Assembly: GCF_900142145.1 (NCBI RefSeq)
Contig: NZ_FQZV01000032.1
Span: forward strand, 1-50,555
Reading direction: 5' to 3'
Length of the DNA: 50,555 bases
Source of the DNA: Geosporobacter subterraneus DSM 17957
GTDB lineage: Bacteria > Bacillota > Clostridia > Peptostreptococcales > Thermotaleaceae
Numbering within the stretch: position 1 is the stretch's first letter; each line of letters starts with the position of its first letter. Below the pieces are notes generated by a model. It saw nothing but the letters and a program-made list of their open reading frames with translations. It was not told where the DNA came from and ran no database searches. The position numbers and the translations under genes are program-made. Positions 16,770 through 25,899 of this stretch are shown here, one piece after another.

Positions 16770-17768
16770 GTGAGAAAATTGAAAGCCATCTCATTCATCT
16801 TAGTGTTTACACTGCTGCTTTCTATGGTTTTTACCGGCTGCAGTTCAAACAAGGAATTGACGAAGATTAAACTATCTGAAGTAACCCATTCCGTCTTCTA
16901 TGCACCGCAATACGTGGCTATTTCAGAAGGATTTTTCGCTGAAGAGGGCCTTGAAGTGGAGCTGATTAACGGTCAAGGAGCAGATAAAGTCATGGCCGCT
17001 CTATTGTCTGATCAGGTAGATATTGGATTTATGGGTCCGGAAGCATCGATCTATGTCTACAATCAAGGTGCCACAGACTATGCAGTCAACTTTGCACAAT
17101 TGACACAGCGGGACGGGTCATTTTTCCTGGCCAGAGAACCAATGCCCAATTTTAAATTTGATGATGTTCGAGGCAAAAGCATCATCGGCGGGCGAAAAGG
17201 CGGTGTACCGAATATGACACTGCAGTATGTATTAAGAAAATACGGCGTTGAACCAGGGATAGATGCAGAAGTACGTACAGATATTCAATTTCCAGTAATG
17301 GCTGGCGCCTTCACCGGCGGAGAAGGTGATTTTGTGGCCCTTTTTGAGCCAGCAGCCTCTCTTGTTGAAAAGGAAGGAAAAGGCTATATCGTTGCTTCCA
17401 TTGGGGCAGAAGGCGGATATATCCCATATACCGCTTATTCAGCTAAGAAAAGCTATATTGAAAAAAATCCTGAAGTGATCCAGCGATTTACCAATGCCAT
17501 CTATAAAGGTATGAAGTGGGTAGAGACCCATACTGCAGAGGAAATTGCAAAATCCATCGCACCCCATTTCCCCGAATCGGACTTAGATATTCTGACAAGA
17601 GTTGCTGAACGTTATAAGGCACAGGATACCTGGAAGCCAGACCTGGTATTGACTGAGGACGGATTAAACCACCTGATGTATATCATGGAGCAGGCAGGGG
17701 AGCTGGATAAAAGAGCGCCATACGACGCCATTGTAATCACAGAGTTTGCTAAAAAAGCAATGAAATAG
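16770..17768 (+). CDS. ABC transporter substrate-binding lipoprotein (SsuA/TauA/THI5-like)
   Basis: A 332-residue lipoprotein with signal peptide and lipobox VFTGC (Cys24), so it is tethered outside the membrane. The NMT1/THI5-like fold is seen in SVFYAPQYVAISEGFFAEEG, DQVDIGFMGPEAS and GKSIIGGRKGGVPNMTLQYV. Relatives carry alkanesulfonates, taurine, nitrate or pyrimidine precursors; I cannot choose among them, and no TPP riboswitch is visible. The start is GTG with GGAGGG upstream. No permease or ATPase gene is adjacent: a terminator follows directly. The matching ATPase and permease type lies at 48.5-50.2 kb. Confidence 0.9.
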   Translation: MRKLKAISFILVFTLLLSMVFTGCSSNKELTKIKLSEVTHSVFYAPQYVAISEGFFAEEGLEVELINGQGADKVMAALLSDQVDIGFMGPEASIYVYNQGATDYAVNFAQLTQRDGSFFLAREPMPNFKFDDVRGKSIIGGRKGGVPNMTLQYVLRKYGVEPGIDAEVRTDIQFPVMAGAFTGGEGDFVALFEPAASLVEKEGKGYIVASIGAEGGYIPYTAYSAKKSYIEKNPEVIQRFTNAIYKGMKWVETHTAEEIAKSIAPHFPESDLDILTRVAERYKAQDTWKPDLVLTEDGLNHLMYIMEQAGELDKRAPYDAIVITEFAKKAMK

Positions 17769-17772
17769 GAAG

Positions 17773-17808
17773 AGCAAATCCACCCTACATAGGGTGGATT
17801 TGCTTTTA
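17773..17808. terminator. Strong bidirectional terminator
   Basis: AGCAAATCCACCCT / AGGGTGGATTTGCT (14 bp, perfect) around ACAT, then TTTT on the plus strand. It lies between the convergent lipoprotein gene and ptsH. Confidence 0.88.
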
Positions 17809-17815
17809 ACCAATC

Positions 17816-18079
17816 TTACTCTCCAAAGTTTGTTTCAAATAAAGAAATGATAGCCTCTAATGCTTCTTTCTCGTCTGATCCGTCAGCTCTTATCTGTATT
17901 TTCTCACCTTTAACAGCTCCCATTGCCATAATCCCCATAATGCTTTTTGCATTTACCTCGTTATTTTCTTTTATTAGTACTATATTGCTTTTAAATTGGG
18001 CAGCGGTTTTTATCAGCAGAGTAGCCGGTCTTGCATGCAGCCCTGTTGCATTCCTTATTTCAATTTCTTTTTGAAGCAT
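17816..18079 (-). CDS. ptsH: HPr phosphocarrier protein
   Basis: An 87-residue cytosolic phosphocarrier of the PTS. NATGLHARPATLL places the catalytic His at position 15. NEVNAKSIMGIMAMG places the regulatory Ser at 46, so it should be a substrate of HPr kinase and able to serve CcpA-type catabolite repression. It is the last gene of the fructose operon, 75 bases after IIBC. A ptsH inside a fru operon with no ptsI next to it suggests fructose-linked extra supply of HPr. Confidence 0.94.
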   Translation of the reverse strand: MLQKEIEIRNATGLHARPATLLIKTAAQFKSNIVLIKENNEVNAKSIMGIMAMGAVKGEKIQIRADGSDEKEALEAIISLFETNFGE

Positions 18080-18154
18080 TAAAAGATCTCCTTTCTTTTG
18101 TCAACTAGCGTCACAGAACGAGTTCCTGCGTGCCAATTTTATATATGATTTTAT

Positions 18155-19513
18155 CTAGTCTATTTTCTTCTTCAAGATTCCTAATAGCAGAGCAGTAATC
18201 ATCGTTCCTGCTGCAATGGCTACAATATATCCGCCTAGATTTCCAACTGCGTTTGGTATAGGCAATACAAAGATTCCTCCGTGTGGGGCTCTTAAGGTCG
18301 CCTTAAATGCCATAGAAAGGGCTCCGGCTACCGCTGAACCTGTAATAATAGAGGGCAATACTCTGATTGGGTCTGCTGCTGCAAATGGAATTGCACCTTC
18401 GGTAATAAAGGATATTCCCAATACCCATGCTGCTTTTCCCGCTTCTCTCTCGGCAGTGCTAAATTTATTTTTAAAGAGAACTGTTGCCAAAGCCAACCCA
18501 AGGGGCGGCGTCATACCTGCTGCCATAACGGCTGCCTGAGGTTCGAAAATATTGGAGCCTAGCAGGCCAACTGCAAAGGTATATGCAGCTTTATTAACGG
18601 GACCTCCCATGTCAAAGGCCATCATAGCACCTAAGATGGCACCCAGCAGGGCTGCATTTGTTCCGCTTAAGTTTTGCAGCCAGCCTGTTAATGCATCAGA
18701 AATGCTCTTTACAGGTGCTCCAATTACATAAATCATCATGATACCAACAAATAAGGACGATAAGAATGGCAATAACAAAATGGGCTTTAAGCCTTCAAGA
18801 GACTTTGGCAGACGGATGGTCTTCTTAAGAAAATCTGCTGTATAACCTGCGATAAAGCCGGCAATAATACCGCCTAAGAATCCAGCCCCCACTTGTACTG
18901 CTAAAGATCCACCAATTAGACCAGGAGCTAATCCGGGTCTATCTGCAATAGAAAAAGCAATATAACCTGCCAGAATCGGTACCATTAACCCAAAAGCTGA
19001 TGCCCCGCCGATTTGCATAAGTGCTGCAGCCAAAGTTCCTTCTTCTTTGAACGCTTCAATACCAAATACAAATGATAATGCAATGATTAAACCGCCGGCT
19101 ACAACTAAAGGAAGCATAAAAGAAACACCTGACATCAAGTGCTTATAGAAGCCTGTTCTTTCAGCACTTCTTTCTTGTTTAATCGTTTCCACCTGCTGGG
19201 CTAAATCTTTTTTCTCAAGCTGCATGGCTCTTTCAATAATATTTGCTGCATCTTTAATGGCTTGAGCCACTTCAACTTCCAAAATCGCTTTACCTTCGAA
19301 TCTTTCTTTAGAAACGTTTGCCCCTGCTGCAATAATCACTGCATGGGCTTCTCTGATTTCTTCAGCCGTTAGTTCGTTTTCCACCCCTACAGAACCCTGT
19401 GTTTCTACTTTTAATGCAATTCCCTTTTTCTTAGCTGCATTTTCTAAGGCTTCAGCTGCCATGTAGGTGTGGGCTATTCCTGTTGGACATGATGTTACTG
19501 CTACTAATTTCAC
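18155..19513 (-). CDS. fruA: PTS fructose-specific enzyme IIBC
   Basis: A 452-residue membrane permease and phosphotransferase of the Fru family that imports fructose as fructose 1-phosphate. The IIB domain (1-100) has the phosphorylated Cys in [18 protein letters not shown] (Cys9). The IIC domain (about 125-450) has many hydrophobic helices, with the conserved [16 protein letters not shown] and [22 protein letters not shown] is a separate upstream gene 29 bases away. Length fits an IIBC without IIA. Confidence 0.94.
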   Translation of the reverse strand: MKLVAVTSCPTGIAHTYMAAEALENAAKKKGIALKVETQGSVGVENELTAEEIREAHAVIIAAGANVSKERFEGKAILEVEVAQAIKDAANIIERAMQLEKKDLAQQVETIKQERSAERTGFYKHLMSGVSFMLPLVVAGGLIIALSFVFGIEAFKEEGTLAAALMQIGGASAFGLMVPILAGYIAFSIADRPGLAPGLIGGSLAVQVGAGFLGGIIAGFIAGYTADFLKKTIRLPKSLEGLKPILLLPFLSSLFVGIMMIYVIGAPVKSISDALTGWLQNLSGTNAALLGAILGAMMAFDMGGPVNKAAYTFAVGLLGSNIFEPQAAVMAAGMTPPLGLALATVLFKNKFSTAEREAGKAAWVLGISFITEGAIPFAAADPIRVLPSIITGSAVAGALSMAFKATLRAPHGGIFVLPIPNAVGNLGGYIVAIAAGTMITALLLGILKKKID

Positions 19514-19542
19514 TTTTAAATCCCCCTTTTCATTATTATTTT

Positions 19543-19989
19543 TTACTCCTGAAATGCACTTATAACTTCAGCTTCGTTTGTTGAAGCTATCAGCTTTTCC
19601 CTCACATCTTCGTGCATCAGTTTCCTTGATAACTGGCTTAACACTTTAAGATGCTCGTTGTTGGAATCCTCCGGCACAGCAATCAGAAAGAAAATATAAG
19701 CGGGCTCTCCGTCCAAAGATTGATAATCAATTCCTTTCGTAGATTTGCCAAATACAATAGATGGCTTAGAAACCGCATTGGATCTTCCATGGGGTATGGC
19801 AATCCCCATACCAATACCTGTAGAAGACATTTTTTCTCTCTCCATCACTGCATTGACAAAGCCCTCTCTATTGCTGACGATCCCTTTTTTGACCAGTGCA
19901 TCTACTAACTCTCCTACTACTTCTTCTTTGCTGCCCGCCTTAAGTTCTAAGAGCATCAAATCCTTTTTTAGCATATCTGTAATCTTCAT
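19543..19989 (-). CDS. PTS fructose-specific enzyme IIA
   Basis: A 148-residue cytosolic IIA protein of the Fru/Ntr fold. It accepts phosphate from HPr and passes it to the IIB cysteine. [16 protein letters not shown] carries the active His67. AIPHGR and the following [20 protein letters not shown] are typical. It lies 15 bases after fruK and 29 bases before IIBC in the same operon. Confidence 0.93.
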   Translation of the reverse strand: MKITDMLKKDLMLLELKAGSKEEVVGELVDALVKKGIVSNREGFVNAVMEREKMSSTGIGMGIAIPHGRSNAVSKPSIVFGKSTKGIDYQSLDGEPAYIFFLIAVPEDSNNEHLKVLSQLSRKLMHEDVREKLIASTNEAEVISAFQE

Positions 19990-20004
19990 CTTTTTTCACC
20001 CTCC

Positions 20005-20934
20005 CTATCCAATCTCTAGGATTTTGATTCTATTTTTATATTGCTCTATCCTTGGATATTGACCGAATACAGTCCCCTGTTTTACATGTACTGTAGCCGT
20101 AGCCGCTGCTAAGCTTAAAATGTCCACTAGGGCGTATCCCTTATCGATGCCATATGCAAAAGCTCCTACCATCGAATCTCCTGCACCAACAGTATTTTTT
20201 ACAGTTACATTTATTTTCTCTGTCTTCCATGCACCATCTTTTGTAATCATTAAGGCACCCTCTGCACCCATAGAAATAACTACAATTTCCACATCCTGAT
20301 CCAAAAAGAAACTACAGCATTTAATAATATCCCTCGTATCCTTTAGTTTAACATCGAAGGTATTTTCCAATTCATGAATGTTCGGTTTTACCATATAGGG
20401 TGATGCCTTGGCACCATCAAGCAGCGCCTGACCGTCTGCATCTAAAATTGTCTTGCAACCCTTTGCTTTAGCAATCCCAATAAGCTTTTCATATATGTCA
20501 GAAGATATATTTGGGGGCAAGCTGCCGGAAAAGACCATTACATTGCTGGTTTCTGCCCAAAATCTTACTTTATCATAGAGTTTTTCTACCCAGATTTCTT
20601 TCACTTCTTTACCTTGATCATTGATATCCGTTATTTGTTGTTTTGCTGTATCAATAATTTTAATATTGGTTCTTGTTTCCTGGTTTAATTGAACAAAATC
20701 TGTTTCAATCTCTAAAGCTTTTAGTCTTTCATCAATCCATTTTCCTGAATCGCCTCCCACAAAGCCCAAAGTAATCGTAGACCCTCCAAGGGCTTTTACA
20801 ACCTTTGATACGTTAATCCCTTTGCCTCCCGGTTCCATATGGCTCTGTAAAACCCTATTTACACTACCGGGTGTGAAACTGTCAATCTCAATCGTCTTGT
20901 CTATTGCTGCATTGAGTGTAACTGTTGCTATCAT
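20005..20934 (-). CDS. fruK: 1-phosphofructokinase
   Basis: A 309-residue PfkB-family kinase that converts fructose 1-phosphate to fructose 1,6-bisphosphate. Substrate motif GGKGINVSKVVKALGG is near residue 38. The catalytic loop NTVGAGDSMVGAFAYG, with the base Asp, is near residue 250. AAGGAGG is 5 bases before the ATG at 20934, so an in-frame start further upstream is not used. It follows fruR by 13 bases and is followed by IIA. Tagatose-6-phosphate kinase is a close alternative, but the fru neighbours decide it. Confidence 0.94.
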   Translation of the reverse strand: MIATVTLNAAIDKTIEIDSFTPGSVNRVLQSHMEPGGKGINVSKVVKALGGSTITLGFVGGDSGKWIDERLKALEIETDFVQLNQETRTNIKIIDTAKQQITDINDQGKEVKEIWVEKLYDKVRFWAETSNVMVFSGSLPPNISSDIYEKLIGIAKAKGCKTILDADGQALLDGAKASPYMVKPNIHELENTFDVKLKDTRDIIKCCSFFLDQDVEIVVISMGAEGALMITKDGAWKTEKINVTVKNTVGAGDSMVGAFAYGIDKGYALVDILSLAAATATVHVKQGTVFGQYPRIEQYKNRIKILEIG

Positions 20935-20947
20935 TATATCCTCCTTA

Positions 20948-21703
20948 CTAGTAGATGATTTCAACGCCTTGGAGAGAAAACTTTTCTACAATTTGTGGTT
21001 CAACCCTCTTGTCTGTAATAATTCCATTGACTTCATCCAATTTGGCAATTTGAGAAAAACAAACTTTTCCAAATTTGCTATGGTCAGCCACAATGTATAC
21101 TTCCTTTGATGATTGGATCATAATGCTTTTGGTGTGAGCCTCGCTCATGTTAGGTGTTGTACATCCATCCTGAATCGTGATCCCATTAGCTCCAATAAAA
21201 GCCTTATCCACTCGAAATTTCTGAATAATCCTATCGGTCAAAGGACCGACAATAGATAATGTCTCTTTTCTGGTATAGCCCCCGGTCACTACCACTTCTA
21301 TATCTTTTTTTGGGGTGAGTTCCAATGCAATCAACATAGAGTTGGTTAATACAGTTACGTTCTTTGCACTAATATATTTTGCTATTTGCAGCGTCGTTGT
21401 ACCTGCATCTAAAATAATGGTTTCATTATCTTTAATGAGTGCTGCAGCCTTTTTCCCGATTTCTATTTTTTCTTCCTTGTGGGCCTCTTCCTTTTCATCC
21501 ATAGTTGGTTCAAAGCCTGTATTTTCTGCTTTTACTGCCCCTCCATGGGTTCTTTTTAACAGCCCGGCATATTCTAAATCTTGCAAATCCCTTCGAATTG
21601 TAGATTCTGATACCTGTAATTTCTCCGTTAATTCATCCACCTTTACACGATTCTTATTGTCTAATATTTCTAAAATTCTAGCTTTTCTCTCCTCTATAAA
21701 CAA
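20948..21703 (-). CDS. fruR: DeoR-family repressor of the fructose operon
   Basis: A 251-residue cytosolic regulator. The N-terminal DeoR helix-turn-helix (about residues 5-57) includes KVDELTEKLQVSESTIRRDL and KRTHGGAV. A C-terminal sugar-phosphate sensor domain follows (DAGTTTLQIAKYI, VTGGYTRKETLSIVGPLT, KAFIGANGI). It likely responds to fructose 1-phosphate. The start is TTG after GGAGGGG. It is the first gene of its own operon, with three repeated operator sites around the promoter, so it should be autoregulated. Confidence 0.93.
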   Translation of the reverse strand: MFIEERKARILEILDNKNRVKVDELTEKLQVSESTIRRDLQDLEYAGLLKRTHGGAVKAENTGFEPTMDEKEEAHKEEKIEIGKKAAALIKDNETIILDAGTTTLQIAKYISAKNVTVLTNSMLIALELTPKKDIEVVVTGGYTRKETLSIVGPLTDRIIQKFRVDKAFIGANGITIQDGCTTPNMSEAHTKSIMIQSSKEVYIVADHSKFGKVCFSQIAKLDEVNGIITDKRVEPQIVEKFSLQGVEIIY

Positions 21704-21758
21704 ATTATCCCCTCCGTTAGATACCTAATTTCGAAAAAGTGACCGTTTATGATTTTTA

Positions 21759-21879
21759 TTTGATCATTTTTGATTGATTATGAATTTATTTGATTGTTTT
21801 TGATTATATCATTGTCAATTTTTTCTGTCAACTATAATATCTACTATTTTTTCATTTGCATTTGATCGTTTTTGATTGA
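21759..21879 (-). promoter_or_regulatory. Three FruR operator sites
   Basis: On the plus strand TTTGATCATTTTTGATTGA (21759-21777), TTTGATTGTTTTTGATTA (21789-21806) and TTTGATCGTTTTTGATTGA (21861-21879) repeat the same ATCAAA direct-repeat unit. One overlaps the -10, one lies downstream, and one lies upstream of the -35. The arrangement suits DNA looping or cooperative repression by FruR; binding is inferred. Confidence 0.8.
21803..21831 (-). promoter_or_regulatory. Consensus promoter of the fru operon
   Basis: Minus-strand -35 TTGACA (21826-21831) and -10 TATAAT (21803-21808) with 17-base spacing. The -10 lies within the middle operator. Confidence 0.9.
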
Positions 21880-21894
21880 TTTTTTGACAGCAAA

Positions 21895-21919
21895 AAATCC
21901 ACCTTATTTCAGATGGACT
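21895..21919 (-). terminator. Terminator downstream of the DUF4179-like gene
   Basis: Minus-strand TCCATCT / AGGTGGA (one GU pair) followed by TTTTTTG. Confidence 0.65.
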
Positions 21920-21926
21920 TTCTATA

Positions 21927-23084
21927 TTATTGAACAGAAATTTCTATTCCCTTATGATAAGCTTGAGTATAACAAATTCGCTTAAATAACAGCTTCATAC
22001 TTTCTCCATTTCCCTTAAAATGTAAAATCCTTTCACGGCGTATTTCTCCTGTAACTAACTTTTCAAGTCTTTCTTCCATCATCTTTTCTAAAGGAAACTC
22101 TTCCCCGTCTGCTTCCAAATATATCTTCCTAAAAATGATATCCTCACGAGTATCAATCGTAACATAGGTATTGCTTCCTTCTGTTCTGACCCCCTTAATC
22201 AGGACTTCCTGCCCTTCTACCTCAAGTTTTTCCGTCTCCATACCATCTTTCAGAACCACCGCTGTATGAATATCCTTCGTTTTAGTCATCTCTGTCAATT
22301 TAATTTCAAGTTTTTTCACACCTTTGGGCAATGCGTCAAATCTAACCTTAAAGGTTATTCCTTCTAAAGAAGTACTCATGCTTGATCCCGTCTGCTCTAT
22401 TTTTATACCATCTGCATATAGCTCAGTCAGCACCTGTACCCGCGTCCGTTCGCCAGATACAGCCTCTTTCACTAAATCAAACTTTGATCCTACAGAACCG
22501 GTAATCACAGTTTGTGTTGGGGTAGCCGTTATGGTATCAAAGTGAATATGGGTACCATCTATAGTTATTGTCTGGCGAATCTTATCTTTAATCATAAATC
22601 CCATTGCTTTTTGTCTATCCAGTTTGACTGCGATCATGCCTTCTTCATAGATATCACCATATTTTAGAGGAAAGTAAAACTTTAGTGTTTTTTCGAAAGC
22701 TTTTGGCGGTTCATAGGAGTTGATATTTCTGATCTCCGAATTATCCTCATTTATTATTCCCTGTCCGCTGTGCATCATATACCGTCCAAATAAACCACCA
22801 TAAGCAACGGGATTGAAGTTCGCTTGGTCTACCTTTCCCGAAGGATCCTTTACTGTATAGAATGCCAGCAGCTGGTTATCATCTACCATGATTCCATCTA
22901 GCGTTACCGTAACACCGTTGCCAAAGGTATAGCTTTCATTGACCGGCTGTCCTTCTCCTAATTCATTCAGATCCTTTAGCGTTCCCCACATAAGCTCTTC
23001 AAAGCCTAAAATCCTTTTACCATAAAAAGCAAGTGTATCAAAATTATAAGATATTAAAAAATAGTATAAAGCTTCTATTGTCAA
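21927..23084 (-). pseudogene. DUF4179/DUF5643-like surface protein, 5'-truncated
   Basis: The 385-residue frame matches the extracellular part of DUF4179-type proteins as I remember them (LGEGQPVNESYTFGNGVTVT, then LDGIMVDDNQLLAFYTV). It lacks the expected N-terminal signal or transmembrane segment. The nominal TTG start has no ribosome site and lies just 10 bases beyond a strong hairpin that ends the upstream gene. These points suggest that the 5' part and promoter were lost. The rest has no internal stop, so decay may be recent, or the gene is read through from the 58-residue gene upstream. Confidence 0.6.
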
Positions 23085-23094
23085 ACATTCAACA

Positions 23095-23116
23095 GGAGTG
23101 GGCTTTCGCCCACTCC
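23095..23116 (-). terminator. Strong hairpin, terminator without long T run
   Basis: GGAGTGGGC / GCCCACTCC with a TTTC (plus) loop, immediately after the 58-residue gene. The minus-strand tail is only TGTTG. Confidence 0.55.
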
Positions 23117-23117
23117 C

Positions 23118-23294
23118 TTAACTCCATTTTGGTGTTCTGAATTCACCAGGCTTTATCCTTTTGCTTTCTTCCTCCGAAACAATATAGGCTGAAACACCCT
23201 GTTGATCATATTTTTTTACCTGCTGAATGGCTTCTTCTCTACTCATAGGTTCGGAGATAAATGCGTCGGTTCGAATCACATATCTTTTATCCAT
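23118..23294 (-). CDS. Small protein with SPOR-like pattern, unrecognised
   Basis: A 58-residue soluble protein: MDKRYVIRTDAFISEPMSRE, a helix (EAIQQVKKYDQQG) and a strand (VSAYIVSEEES). The alternation of strand, helix and strand is like half of a ferredoxin fold, but no family is certain. AAGGAGG lies 8 bases before the ATG at 23294. It ends at a strong hairpin. Confidence 0.65.
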   Translation of the reverse strand: MDKRYVIRTDAFISEPMSREEAIQQVKKYDQQGVSAYIVSEEESKRIKPGEFRTPKWS

Positions 23295-23414
23295 AAAATT
23301 TCCTCCTTCGTAACCTGACTTTCCATCCTTCATATATTATTATGATCATTTTTAAGTCGGGTATCTTAGGAAATAATTGGACTGTTTCCAAGAACCTTTT
23401 ATTCTCATCTAATA

Positions 23415-24644
23415 TTATCCCTTTTTGCCATATAACTCAGCTATTTTTACGATCACCTCTACGGCTTTTTCCATGGCATAGGTTGGAATATACTCGTACC
23501 TGCCGTGGAAATTGTGTCCTCCGGTAAAGATATTGGGCGTTGGCAGTCCCATATAGGAAAGCCTTGCGCCATCGGTGCCGCCCCGTACGGGAGTGATTGC
23601 AGGCTCAACATCTACAGCCTGCATCGCCTCATAAGCAATATCTACCACATGCTTAACTGCTTCGATTTTTTCACGCATATTATAGTACTGATCCTTTAAG
23701 TCTAGGGCCACGGTGCCTTCTCCATATTTTTGGTTCAACTGATCTACCACATGCTTTACTAAATTTTTCCTATCCTCAAATCTTTTTTTATCAAATTCTC
23801 GAATGATATAATGCATTTTCGTCTGCTCTACATCCCCATTTAAGCTATTGAGGTGATAAAAACCTTCATATCCTTCCGTATGGGCCGGTGTTTCCTCCTG
23901 AGGCAGCATTGATGCTAATTCTACAGCTATGAGCATAGAATTGATCATTTTATTTTTTGCCGATCCTGGATGTACATTTCTCCCGTTGATTGTGATTTTC
24001 GCTCCTGCTGCATTGAAATTTTCATATTCCAGCTCTCCGATCGGCCCTCCGTCTACAGTATACGCATAGAGTGCACCAAACCTCTCTACATCAAACAAAT
24101 CTGCACCCCTTCCAATCTCTTCATCTGGAGTAAAGCCAATCTTGATGGTCCCATGGGGAATTTCCGGATGTTGGATGAGATATTCAGCCGCTGTGATAAT
24201 TTCCGCAATACCCGCTTTATTATCGGCTCCTAAGAGTGTTGTTCCGTCTGTAGTGATAAGATCTCTGCCTATATAGTCCTTCAGCTCAGGAAAATCTGCT
24301 GGGGATAAAAGGATGTTCTGCTGTTCATTCAGTACAATATCCCTTCCATCATAGTTTCTTACAATTCTCGGTTTTACATTTTCCCCTGAAAAGTCAGGAC
24401 TGGTGTCCATATGGGCGATAAAGCCGATCACAGGCACCTGATGGTCTACATTTGCTGGAAGGGTTGCCATCACATAGCCATGCTCGTCTACAGAAACCTC
24501 TTGCAGTCCTATTTCCTGAAGTTCTTTCCCAAGTATTTCTGCGAATACTTTCTGCTTCTCAGTACTAGGACAGCCTTCAAAACTCTCATCAGATCTGGTG
24601 TCATATTGTACATACCTTAAAAACCGCTCTACAACTTTCTCCAC
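23415..24644 (-). CDS. pepT: Peptidase T (tripeptide aminopeptidase)
   Basis: A 409-residue cytosolic M20 zinc peptidase that cuts the N-terminal residue from tripeptides. Zinc and catalytic motifs are all visible: [38 protein letters not shown], the dimer-domain [14 protein letters not shown] and the final [19 protein letters not shown] chose the GTG at 24644, so that the protein starts [20 protein letters not shown] in the usual family way; GGAGAAAGGGG lies upstream. It is a single gene. Confidence 0.94.
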   Translation of the reverse strand: MEKVVERFLRYVQYDTRSDESFEGCPSTEKQKVFAEILGKELQEIGLQEVSVDEHGYVMATLPANVDHQVPVIGFIAHMDTSPDFSGENVKPRIVRNYDGRDIVLNEQQNILLSPADFPELKDYIGRDLITTDGTTLLGADNKAGIAEIITAAEYLIQHPEIPHGTIKIGFTPDEEIGRGADLFDVERFGALYAYTVDGGPIGELEYENFNAAGAKITINGRNVHPGSAKNKMINSMLIAVELASMLPQEETPAHTEGYEGFYHLNSLNGDVEQTKMHYIIREFDKKRFEDRKNLVKHVVDQLNQKYGEGTVALDLKDQYYNMREKIEAVKHVVDIAYEAMQAVDVEPAITPVRGGTDGARLSYMGLPTPNIFTGGHNFHGRYEYIPTYAMEKAVEVIVKIAELYGKKG

Positions 24645-24677
24645 TGTACTATTCCCCTTTCTCCTTGTATAAATATG

Positions 24678-24790
24678 TGACAAAGAATCCTAATGAATAT
24701 TTGAAATGATGAGGCCATCGACCCCTACATTTCTATAGAGGTTTACCCTGAAAACAGCACAAGAGTAGCCGCTCCTTCAATGATAGTCCC
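24678..24790. repeat. Diverged copy of a 120-bp dispersed repeat
   Basis: Starting TGACAAAGAATCCTAAT, it contains GAGGCCATCGACCCCTACAT and then GGTTTACCC. The same order of blocks is found in inverted orientation at 29934-30053 (TGACTGAGAATCCTAAT, CGTCGATCCCTACAT, AGGTTTAC). The right part is too diverged to fix the end exactly. It fills the gap after pepT, where I see no other gene before 24898. Confidence 0.65.
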
Positions 24791-24897
24791 CTTAATAATA
24801 TATAAATCCACCGGTCTAGTTTTCCATACATTGGTAAACAGATGCAGAATTGAACTCTCCGCTTCCGGTTATACTGTTACCAGAGAGGAGGTAGTTT

Positions 24898-25041
24898 ATG
24901 CAGGAACAATATTTGAATTCCTTAAAAGAGCTTAATTATGCTCATCTTACAAAAGATCAGGAAGAACGTCTTCGAGAACTCGAGAAACAGTTTAACAATG
25001 ACTTTGGAAAACAAGCTTACTTTATGGTGATGGAAAGATAA
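24898..25041 (+). CDS. 47-residue helical protein, unrecognised
   Basis: The frame MQEQYLNSLKELNYAHLTKD continues with a charged helix (EERLRELEKQFNNDFGKQA). It has a strong ribosome site (GAGAGGAGG) 6 bases before the ATG and a terminator at its stop codon, both good signs of a real gene. It is likely one soluble helical hairpin. I know no family. Confidence 0.7.
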   Translation: MQEQYLNSLKELNYAHLTKDQEERLRELEKQFNNDFGKQAYFMVMER

Positions 25042-25063
25042 AAAGCGGAAGCTTTTTATCTTT
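25037..25063 (+). terminator. Terminator of the 47-residue gene
   Basis: GATAAAAAGC / GCTTTTTATC with a GGAA loop then TTTCTCC, overlapping the stop codon. Confidence 0.75.
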
Positions 25064-25080
25064 CTCCACTTTTAGAAGGC

Positions 25081-25719
25081 TTACTTCAGCAGATCCAAAT
25101 ACTCAGTATTTTTGGCTCTTACAAATGCCATGGTGGCAGAATCCGCGTGGCCTGGATAAATACGAACTTGATCCTCCCACTTAGATATCTTATTTGTAAT
25201 GGATCGTTTCATAGACTCTGGACTGCCGCCTTCCAAATCTGTTCTCCCTAAATCATCATCAAATATAGTATCTCCTGTAAATGCTATATTTTCATCCTTT
25301 ACCACTAAACAAATACTTCCAGGTGTATGCCCCGGTGTATGAACTACAATCAATGCAACAGACCCGGCCTGAATGACATCTCCATCAGACAATATCCTAT
25401 CCGGTGTTATAGAGACAGGCTTCCTGTATCCTCTAAAGGAATGATTGATATTGGGGTCTTTCAATCCTTCCACATCTTTTTTATGAATAGATACAGGGCA
25501 GTTGTATTTTTCTTTTAATGCCTCTACTGCGCCAATATGATCATAATGATAATGGGTCAGTACAATTTCTTTAGGCTTTAACCCATGCTTCTGAATATAT
25601 CCTGCAAATACTGCCGCTTCGTCCCCTGGATCGATAATCAGTGCTTCCAGTGTATTCTCGTCATAAATGATATAGCCATTGGCTTCCCCCATACCAACAA
25701 TAAATCTTTCAAATTTCAT
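25081..25719 (-). CDS. MBL-fold metallo-hydrolase (glyoxalase II-like)
   Basis: A 212-residue cytosolic metallo-beta-lactamase-fold enzyme. The zinc motif HYHYDH is in VLTHYHYDHIGAV (about residue 58). It is followed by VVHTPGHTPGSICLV, AFTGDTIFDDDLGRTDL and the last His in YPGHADS. This order matches the YqgX/glyoxalase II-like group, which hydrolyses thioesters such as S-lactoylglutathione or bacillithiol equivalents; the substrate is not certain. GGGAGG stands close upstream. It is convergent with the 47-residue gene. Confidence 0.9.
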   Translation of the reverse strand: MKFERFIVGMGEANGYIIYDENTLEALIIDPGDEAAVFAGYIQKHGLKPKEIVLTHYHYDHIGAVEALKEKYNCPVSIHKKDVEGLKDPNINHSFRGYRKPVSITPDRILSDGDVIQAGSVALIVVHTPGHTPGSICLVVKDENIAFTGDTIFDDDLGRTDLEGGSPESMKRSITNKISKWEDQVRIYPGHADSATMAFVRAKNTEYLDLLK

Positions 25720-25899
25720 ATCATCTACCTCCCTTATCTATATTCTTATCCAATCTCCCATCATCGTAACAATATGATTATAGTAAATTTTTCAACTCCC
25801 ATCAATGAATAGAATTTATTTTTCCGACCTATTGTTCTTTCACAAAGGGTATATTATGATACAAGTATAATCATATTCATCTTTAGGAAAAAGGGGTAG

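Noticed and set aside
24855-24878. TTGAAC ... TATACT as a promoter for the 47-residue gene
   Set aside because: Spacer is only 14 bases.
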